Part shown: positions 58,556 to 64,000 of the stretch, piece after piece
Layout: each line of letters starts with the position of its first letter
Numbering within the stretch: position 1 is the stretch's first letter
NCBI GenBank assembly: GCA_937898525.1
Contig: CALCBC010000015.1
Location: 88,634 to 152,633, forward strand
Direction: 5' to 3'
Length of the DNA stretch: 64,000 bases
From: an uncultured Sphingomonadales bacterium
GTDB taxonomy: Bacteria; Pseudomonadota; Alphaproteobacteria; Sphingomonadales; Sphingomonadaceae
Translations under genes and position numbers: made by a program
The notes under the pieces: generated by a model
Told to the model about the DNA's origin: nothing
The model's input: only the letters and a program-made list of their open reading frames with translations
Databases searched by the model: none

Positions 58556-58578
58556 GAACAGATGAAGAACAATGTCAA
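58556..58578 (-). promoter_or_regulatory. LexA (SOS) box with -35 element, mmcB promoter
   Basis: Reading the minus strand, TTGACA (58578-58573) is followed by GTTC-TTCATCT-GTTC (58570-58556), an exact alphaproteobacterial GTTC-N7-GTTC LexA site. The operator therefore sits directly behind a consensus -35 box, where bound LexA would block polymerase. A good -10 box is not visible at the expected spacing. Confidence 0.75.
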
Positions 58579-58917
58579 TTGCGTGATGGGCGGCGCTCAC
58601 ACGGGGTTTATGTCAAATCGTCGCCGTTCCGTGAAATTTGCCCAGTTACCAATGCAACATAATTTCAGCGCTTCCTTTAAACCATTGTTTATAGGTAGAA
58701 ATCCGTGCTGTTGCGGTTTGGTTACACTCGCAACGCAAAGTTGTTGCCTCTGCAACCAAGAACTTTGCGGTCGCCGCGGGCATGCGGCAGGAACGGGCAT
58801 CCATCTCCGGTCGGCCTGTGGCGATCGGCCCGATTCTGTTGGGCCTCGTTGACCTCACCAGCTGGATTACGGGTGGATGCGGCGCCGAGAGGTGCCCCAT
58901 TGCGAAAAGGGACTGCA
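58579..58917. other. 339-base region upstream of the TonB receptor, no gene
   Basis: No credible reading frame. The stretch 58610-58740 is AT-rich for this genome and contains AT-rich runs such as TTTAAACCATTGTTTATAGG (58676-58695). It should hold the promoter and a long 5' leader of the TonB-dependent receptor gene. I see no clear riboswitch fold or Fur box. Confidence 0.45.
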
Positions 58918-61900
58918 ATGCAAAAATCTACTCTGACTGCCCTCCGGGCAGGCGCGGCTTCGTTCGCGCTGGCCGTTGCGCTGACTGGCGCACCGGCATT
59001 CGCTCAGGACACCCCCGCCCCGGCAGCTGCCGCGGAAGAGGAAGAAGACCAGGTCATCCTCGTTACCGGCACGCTGTTCTCGCGCACCGACACGGAAACC
59101 CCGTCGCCGGTCACCGTGCTGTCGTCCGAGACGCTGGCGGAGCGCGGCATCAACACCGTCGCCGAGGCGATCCAGCGCATTCCGGCGAACAACGCGGGCA
59201 CCATCCAGCAGGGCTGGAACACCGGCTTCAACTTCGCTTCGGGCGCCAACGCGCCGGCGCTGCGCGGCCTGACCGTGCAGTCGACGCTGTCGATCGCCGA
59301 CGGCCTGCGCATCGCGCCCTATCCGCTCGCCGACGACGGCCAGCGCAACTTCGTCGACCTCAACACCATTCCGCAGGCCATCATCGAGCGGATCGAGATC
59401 CTGCGCGACGGTGCGTCGTCGACCTACGGCGCCGACGCGATCGCCGGCGTGATCAACGTGATCACCAAGAAGGAAATCCAGGGCCTGCATCTCAATGCCT
59501 CGTACGGCATCTCGCAGGAAGGCGACGCGGGCGAGCAGCGCGTGGACGCGACCTGGGGCTACGGCGACCTGTCCGACCAGGGTTTCAACTTCTACGTCAG
59601 CGGCGAGTACCAGAAGCAGGACGCCCTGTGGGCGCGCGACCGCGACTATCCGTTTAACACGGCCGACTGGACCGACATCTGCTCCGACACCGGCAGCAGC
59701 TGCATGGCCAACCTGAACTGGAACGGCTGGACGCCCGAATCGGCCTTCTTCAACGGCCTGATCAGCGTTCCCAACGTGACGCTGGTGCGTCCGGGCAGCG
59801 CGGACAACCCGATGACCGGCGCGGGCCGCTTCGAGTTCCTCAACCCGGCGGCAGGCTGCCGCGGCTACACGCGGCACACCAACATCGGCACTTCGGGCAC
59901 CGCCCCGCTGGCCGGCGTCTGCGAAGTCGACTTCCAGCAAGACTTCATCATGCTGCAGCCGGAAATCGAGCGCATGGGCCTCTCGGGCCGGTTCACCGCC
60001 AACGTCGGTGACCGCGCGCAGGTCTACGCGATGGTCAACTGGTACAACACCAAGACCCACGCGCAGTTCACGCCGCTCGGCCTCAACGGCACGCCGACCC
60101 CGCCGAACAACGGCGTCGCGGCGTACAACGTCATGCTGCCGGTCTACGTGTGCAACACCGGCGTCGGCACCCCGACGGGTCTCGACACCGGCTGCGACGC
60201 GACCAACGGCGTGCTCAACCCGTACAACCCGTACGCGGCGGACGGACAGACCGCCCAGGCGTTCGTCCGCTCGACGCGCGGGCGCACGGTCGACACCGAC
60301 ACCCGTACGCTGCGCGGCGTGCTCGGCATCGACGGCTCGTTCGGCGACGACTGGAACTACTCGGCGAGCTTCACCGCTTCCGAGGTGAGCCTCAAGCGCA
60401 ATCAGGACAACTACTACATCCCGCAGCGGATCATGGACCTGGTGGCGCGCGGCCAGCTCAATCTGATGGATCTCGAGGCCAACGGCGATGACGTGTGGGA
60501 TTACATCTCCCCGCTCAACAGCGTCGTCTCGACCTCGAAGCTCTGGCAGGTCCAGGGCACGCTGGCCAAGGAACTGTTCGAGCTTCCGGGCGGTCCGCTG
60601 CAGGTCGCGGTCGGCGGCGTCTATCGCGAAGAGTCGATCGACGCGCCTAGCGGCAACCCGGGCACCCTGGGCAACCAGTATGATCGCTATTACTCGATCA
60701 ACTCGGTCGGCACCAAGGGTTCGCGCAGCGTCTGGTCGGGCTTCTTCGAAGTCAACGCTCCGGTCGTCGACATGCTCGAGCTGAACTTCTCGGGCCGTTA
60801 CGACGATTACTCGACGGGTCAGTCGAGCTTCTCGCCGAAGGTCGGCGCGAAGTTCACGCCGATCCCCGAGGTGGCGATCCGCGGCACTTACTCGCAGGGC
60901 TTCCGTATCCCGAGCTTCAACGAGTCGTTCGGCTTGCCGACGACGGGCTACGTGACCCGCACCGTGAACTGCACGACCTTCGCGGCGTTCTGCGCGGCGC
61001 ATGGCAACAACGCCTACGCCTCCGGGCAGTACTCGCTGGGTCTGACGCAGGTCGGCAATCCGGACCTCGAGCCCGAGGAATCGGAAGCCTTCACCGCCGG
61101 CATCATCGTCGAGCCGATGCGTAACGTCAGCTTCACGGTCGACTTCTGGCACATCAAGGTCGATGGCCTGATCACCGGCGTGACCGACACGTCGGCGGCC
61201 GAGGCGGCGTACTATGCCAACAACGGCGTGGTGAACATCCCGGGTATCACCGTGATCCCGGGCCAGCCTGACCCGGCGTTCCCGAACGCTCTGCCGCTGA
61301 TCGGGTTCATCCAGAGCTCGTACACCAACCAGGACAGCCAGACCGTGTCGGGTCTCGACTTCGGCGTGAATGCCAAGTTCGAGGTCACTCCGGACATCAC
61401 CTTCCGGACGATCTTCGACGCCTCGTGGCTGATGAAGTACAAGCTGGAGACCGATGCGGGCGACGTCCTCAACTACGAGGGCACGCTGAGCCCCTGCAAC
61501 ATCACGTCCTGCTCGGGTTCGCCCGAGTGGCGCGCGAGCTGGCAGAACTCGGTCGACATCGGTGACACCACGCTGTCGCTGACCGCGTACTACACCGACG
61601 GCTACGACACGGCGTCGATCGACTTCGGCGGCATCGAGGGCGACTGTGCCTTCAACGCGGCCAACCATGCGTCGACCGTGACCTACGAAGACGGCACCCC
61701 GGTGAACTGCACCCAGCCGGCGCAGTGGAACGTCGACTTCAACGCGCGCCACACGATCAACGATCAGTTCACGATCTACCTCGACGTGCTGAACGTGTTC
61801 GACATCGGCCCGAAGTTCGACCCGTCGGCGGCCTACGGCCTGTTCGGCTTCAACCCCGCGTGGGGCGGCCCGAACATCATGGGTCGTTACTTCCGCCTCG

Positions 61901-61920
61901 GCGCGAAGGTCGACTTCTAG
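58918..61920 (+). CDS. TonB-dependent outer-membrane receptor
   Basis: A 1000-residue receptor with signal peptide (cleavage near APAFAQD). The plug domain (about 45-175) has VLSSETLAERGINTVAEAIQ, APALRGLTVQSTLSIADGLR and IERIEILRDGASSTYGADAI. A large beta-barrel follows, ending in RYFRLGAKVDF. The acidic EEEEDQVI before the plug may be near the TonB box. No ligand can be assigned; adjacent genes give no iron or sugar hint. ATG 58918 has AAAGGGA upstream. Codon use and GC are like the rest, but the third positions look especially biased, suggesting high expression. Confidence 0.93.
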   Translation: MQKSTLTALRAGAASFALAVALTGAPAFAQDTPAPAAAAEEEEDQVILVTGTLFSRTDTETPSPVTVLSSETLAERGINTVAEAIQRIPANNAGTIQQGWNTGFNFASGANAPALRGLTVQSTLSIADGLRIAPYPLADDGQRNFVDLNTIPQAIIERIEILRDGASSTYGADAIAGVINVITKKEIQGLHLNASYGISQEGDAGEQRVDATWGYGDLSDQGFNFYVSGEYQKQDALWARDRDYPFNTADWTDICSDTGSSCMANLNWNGWTPESAFFNGLISVPNVTLVRPGSADNPMTGAGRFEFLNPAAGCRGYTRHTNIGTSGTAPLAGVCEVDFQQDFIMLQPEIERMGLSGRFTANVGDRAQVYAMVNWYNTKTHAQFTPLGLNGTPTPPNNGVAAYNVMLPVYVCNTGVGTPTGLDTGCDATNGVLNPYNPYAADGQTAQAFVRSTRGRTVDTDTRTLRGVLGIDGSFGDDWNYSASFTASEVSLKRNQDNYYIPQRIMDLVARGQLNLMDLEANGDDVWDYISPLNSVVSTSKLWQVQGTLAKELFELPGGPLQVAVGGVYREESIDAPSGNPGTLGNQYDRYYSINSVGTKGSRSVWSGFFEVNAPVVDMLELNFSGRYDDYSTGQSSFSPKVGAKFTPIPEVAIRGTYSQGFRIPSFNESFGLPTTGYVTRTVNCTTFAAFCAAHGNNAYASGQYSLGLTQVGNPDLEPEESEAFTAGIIVEPMRNVSFTVDFWHIKVDGLITGVTDTSAAEAAYYANNGVVNIPGITVIPGQPDPAFPNALPLIGFIQSSYTNQDSQTVSGLDFGVNAKFEVTPDITFRTIFDASWLMKYKLETDAGDVLNYEGTLSPCNITSCSGSPEWRASWQNSVDIGDTTLSLTAYYTDGYDTASIDFGGIEGDCAFNAANHASTVTYEDGTPVNCTQPAQWNVDFNARHTINDQFTIYLDVLNVFDIGPKFDPSAAYGLFGFNPAWGGPNIMGRYFRLGAKVDF

Positions 61921-61937
61921 TCGCACGGAATCTCGGC

Positions 61938-62062
61938 GGCCCGGTGATATCACAGGGTCATCGGGCCGTGCGGGAGGGGGCGGGAGCCGAAAGGCTTCCG
62001 CCCTTCTCCGTTCCGGGATCCGTCAAGACACCGCGGGCGGGGGCCTCGAGGCTCCCGCCCGC
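61938..62062. terminator. Three successive hairpins after the TonB receptor gene
   Basis: First: GGCCCGGTGA (61938-61947) with TCATCGGGCC (61958-61967). Second: GGGCGGGAGCC (61978-61988), loop GAAA, GGCTTCCGCCC (61993-62003), followed by TTCTCC; this is the best intrinsic terminator for the receptor. Third: GCGGGCGGGGGCC (62033-62045), loop TCGA, GGCTCCCGCCCGC (62050-62062), placed to stop the convergent gene. Each stem has one mismatch or wobble. Confidence 0.65.
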
Positions 62063-62088
62063 TGCGCTTCTCCGGGAGCCAGGCGCGG

Positions 62089-62454
62089 CTAGGCCGCTGC
62101 GGGAGGAAGCAGCGCGAGCACGGCGGCGCGGGCGGCGAGGAACTCGCGCCACAGCGCTTCGGCAGCGGGGCGCGGGTCGGCCCCGCGCGCATTGACCGCG
62201 AGCAGCGCGGCAAGGCCGGGCTCCATGATTGCGGTCAGGTCGGCGACTCCCGCCTCGGCACGTTCGCGGCGCCACGGGTCCGCGCGGCGGAACCGGGCCT
62301 CGAGCTCGTCGGCCCTGCCGGCGAGCGCCTCGGGTTCGACCGCGGCCAGCGCGGCGACCACGCCGGCAGCCTGCTCGAGCGCCTCCCAGCGCCGGACGGC
62401 ATCGCACGCGTCGCCAGCCGTCGAGGGCGTGAAGGTAGGCGGGACGAAGGTCAT
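62089..62454 (-). CDS. Hypothetical Ala-rich helical protein
   Basis: A 121-residue protein: MTFVPPTFTPS, then a helical, Ala/Arg/Glu-rich body, ending LLPPAAA. No signal, no membrane segment, no motif recognised. ATG 62454 is chosen because the longer upstream frame is Arg-rich with no coding look. It converges with the TonB receptor gene across 168 bases of hairpins. Codon bias favours a real gene, but support is limited. Confidence 0.5.
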   Translation of the reverse strand: MTFVPPTFTPSTAGDACDAVRRWEALEQAAGVVAALAAVEPEALAGRADELEARFRRADPWRRERAEAGVADLTAIMEPGLAALLAVNARGADPRPAAEALWREFLAARAAVLALLPPAAA

Positions 62455-62519
62455 CGCCCGGCAAGTTAGCGGCTGCGGGATTGCGAATTGGTTACCCGGC
62501 GCCCGGGGGGACGGCAGGC

Positions 62520-63338
62520 CTACTCCGCGTCCGGGTTGCCGGGCGGCGGGCCGAACGGGTCGTCGGGATCGTACTCGAGGTCGAGCTCGATGTTGGCCCC
62601 GCCCTCGCCCGCGGTCAGCCGGTTGTTCTCCTCGCAGACGTATTCGCGGATCGTCCACTCGGGCTCGCGGCGGTAGGCGAGCTGCTGCACGAGCGGCTCG
62701 GCAAGAACACCGGGATCGGTGATCGTCGTCTCGATCCGCAGCACGTCCGGGCGCTCGAGCCAGATCCGCTCGCTGATCTTCATGTTCGGGCCGTGCGCGA
62801 CGCCGGGAATGTACTCGACCAGCGGGTTGAACCCGACCGTCTCGACCAGCAGCGTGTCGCCGTCCCAGCGGCCGACCGAAGTGCCGTTGAACAGGTCGTC
62901 AGGATCATCGGGCAGGGGGCGGCCGTCGGTGTAGATGCGGCGCGCCTGGCTGTAGGTCTCGGCGAAGATCGTCACCCTCCCGGGGGTGAACAGGATCTCG
63001 ATCGGATAGGGCTGGCGCATGATCCCGGGCATGCCCGGCGGGCGGCAGGTGATCTGCGCCTCCTGCGCGACGCCCTCGGCGGCCTGCTTCGCGCGAAACG
63101 CTTCGAGCTGGGCCTGCGCGGCGGGTTCCAGCTTGGGCTGTACCGGCTCGCGTCCGCCGCCGGCGCTGAACAGCAGCGACCAGTCGGGCGCCCACACGCC
63201 GCTCCAGTCGGGCAGCTGCTCGAGCTCGGCGTAGCCGTCGGCCCGCGGAATCGCCGTCTCCTGCGCGGCGGTGGTGGCGCCCGCGGCAAGCATGGCCGCG
63301 CCCGCCAGCGCGCGCGCGAATACGGACCAACGATGCAT
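62520..63338 (-). CDS. Secreted protein of unknown function, partner of DUF6152 gene
   Basis: A 272-residue protein with signal peptide (MHRWSVFARALAGAAMLAAG, cleavage near TTAAQ). The mature part has LPDWSGVWAPDW near the N-terminus, TCRPPGMPGIMRQPYPIEIL, YSQARRIYTDGRPLP, SVGRWDGDTLLVETVGFNPL and MKISERIWLERPDVLRIET. This pattern recurs in proteins next to DUF6152 genes in sphingomonads. No enzymatic motif is seen. ATG 63338 has GGAGGGTTC upstream. It is divergent from the DUF6152 gene by 155 bases. Confidence 0.72.
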   Translation of the reverse strand: MHRWSVFARALAGAAMLAAGATTAAQETAIPRADGYAELEQLPDWSGVWAPDWSLLFSAGGGREPVQPKLEPAAQAQLEAFRAKQAAEGVAQEAQITCRPPGMPGIMRQPYPIEILFTPGRVTIFAETYSQARRIYTDGRPLPDDPDDLFNGTSVGRWDGDTLLVETVGFNPLVEYIPGVAHGPNMKISERIWLERPDVLRIETTITDPGVLAEPLVQQLAYRREPEWTIREYVCEENNRLTAGEGGANIELDLEYDPDDPFGPPPGNPDAE

Positions 63339-63493
63339 CGAACCCTCCGCCAAGCAGACCTCACTCTCCGGCAGCGAGATTGCGGTGTGAGCGCCGCGCA
63401 AGTCAAGCCGGCGGGTTGATTCTGTCCGGCTTTTGCTGGCAAGAAGGCGCAAAGCGTCCGCCAGCGGTATGCGGCGGGCCAATGGAGAGCAAG

Positions 63494-63877
63494 ATGCCCA
63501 GGAGCCTTCGTCGCCTCGTCTTCGCCGGAGCCGCGCTCGCCGCGGCCTTTGCCGTCCCCGGGGCGGCGCACCATTCGACCGCGATGTTCGAATGGGGCAC
63601 CTCGACCGAGATGAAGAACGTCACCGTCGAGCGCTGGGTGTGGACCAATCCGCACACCTTCCTCTACGTCCGCGACGAGGCCGGCAACCGCTGGGCGTTC
63701 GAGGGCATGAGCCCGAACCACCTGTCGCGCGCCGGCTGGTCGAAGCGCTCGCTGACCCCCGGCGAGAAGATCGACCTGACCTACTACAAGCTGCGCGACG
63801 GGCGCCGCGGCGGGTTCAACGTCACCGTCACCCGCGCGGACGGCAGCACCCTGCAGCAGCTCCCGGTCCGCATGTAG
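63494..63877 (+). CDS. DUF6152 family secreted protein
   Basis: A 127-residue protein with signal peptide (MPRSLRRLVFAGAALAAAFA, cleavage near PGAAHH). The compact domain matches DUF6152: HHSTAMFEWGTSTEMKNVTV, VWTNPHTFLYVRDEAGNRWA and GEKIDLTYYKLRDGRRGG. Mature protein begins with HH, possibly a metal ligand. ATG 63494 has GGAGAG 7 bases upstream; ATG 63482 is the alternative. The divergent secreted protein is its usual neighbour. Confidence 0.78.
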   Translation: MPRSLRRLVFAGAALAAAFAVPGAAHHSTAMFEWGTSTEMKNVTVERWVWTNPHTFLYVRDEAGNRWAFEGMSPNHLSRAGWSKRSLTPGEKIDLTYYKLRDGRRGGFNVTVTRADGSTLQQLPVRM

Positions 63878-63945
63878 CGATCGGGCGGTCGCCCCGCATT
63901 ATCGCTTGGCCTCGGCCCCCGGCGTTGCTAACCGCGCCCGGGTCC

Positions 63946-64000
<55 letters not shown>

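Noticed and set aside
58867..61953. Very long open frame (over 1000 codons) on the minus strand opposite the TonB receptor
   Set aside because: It mirrors the receptor gene codon by codon. At about 70% GC, complementary frames of strongly biased genes stay open by chance. No start signal, no domain, Arg/Val/Asp-rich composition.

Overview
The window is chromosomal DNA from a high-GC alphaproteobacterium, most likely Sphingomonadales (Sphingomonadaceae or Erythrobacteraceae). The evidence is the aroE-coaE-dnaQ order, a suf operon with a DUF559 gene between sufB and sufC, a PopZ/DUF2497 gene beside tolC, UrcA and DUF6152 proteins, LytS/LytTR two-component pairs, a GTTC-N7-GTTC LexA site at an mmcB-like gene, and several palindromic intergenic repeats. 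I found no phage, insertion sequence, integrase or CRISPR array.

Layout: 1-4433 (+) holds aroE (3' end), coaE, dnaQ, hpf, ptsN, a hotdog thioesterase, DUF1491 and a SleB-type hydrolase. 4451-9397 is mostly (-): xth, erpA, a CBS protein, a 2Fe-2S ferredoxin, popZ-like, tolC and a pcm-like gene. 9557-15775 (+) carries fumarase, a LytS/LytTR pair, a diacylglycerol-kinase-like protein and a metallophosphoesterase, with urcA on (-). 15804-20974 (-) is a catabolic block: two-subunit hydroquinone dioxygenase, a PQQ dehydrogenase and an aldehyde dehydrogenase. 21123-29803 has rplM-rpsI, ctaA-cutA, MerC, an M23 peptidase, xseA and purD (divergent, with overlapping starts) and adenosine kinase. 29904-32042 (+) has membrane, lipoprotein and internally repeated unknown genes.

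32067-38852 (-) is the complete suf iron-sulfur operon: sufR, sufB, DUF559, sufC, sufD, sufS, sufT-like, sufA. It contains five palindromic elements of different sequence. Two lie inside coding sequence and are translated in frame: exactly 40 codons at the SufS N-terminus, and about 34 extra codons in an expected surface turn of SufC. I regard this as the most unusual signal in the window. Upstream of sufR is a perfect inverted-repeat operator. Beyond it lies a candidate small RNA with an intrinsic terminator and a Fur-like palindrome.

39380-64000 holds pyrD, gamma-glutamyltransferase, acyl-CoA synthetase, a ThiS-ThiG fusion, an outer-membrane protein, a phytase-like esterase, rpmB, tadA, RNase T2, nadC, a second LytS/LytTR pair, DsbA-like and M48 proteins, a PAS_5 protein, DUF2141, a sterol desaturase, mmcB, a 1000-residue TonB-dependent receptor, a DUF6152 locus and the start of tRNA-Arg(CCG). 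Protein identities come from motif recognition by eye. No database search was run.
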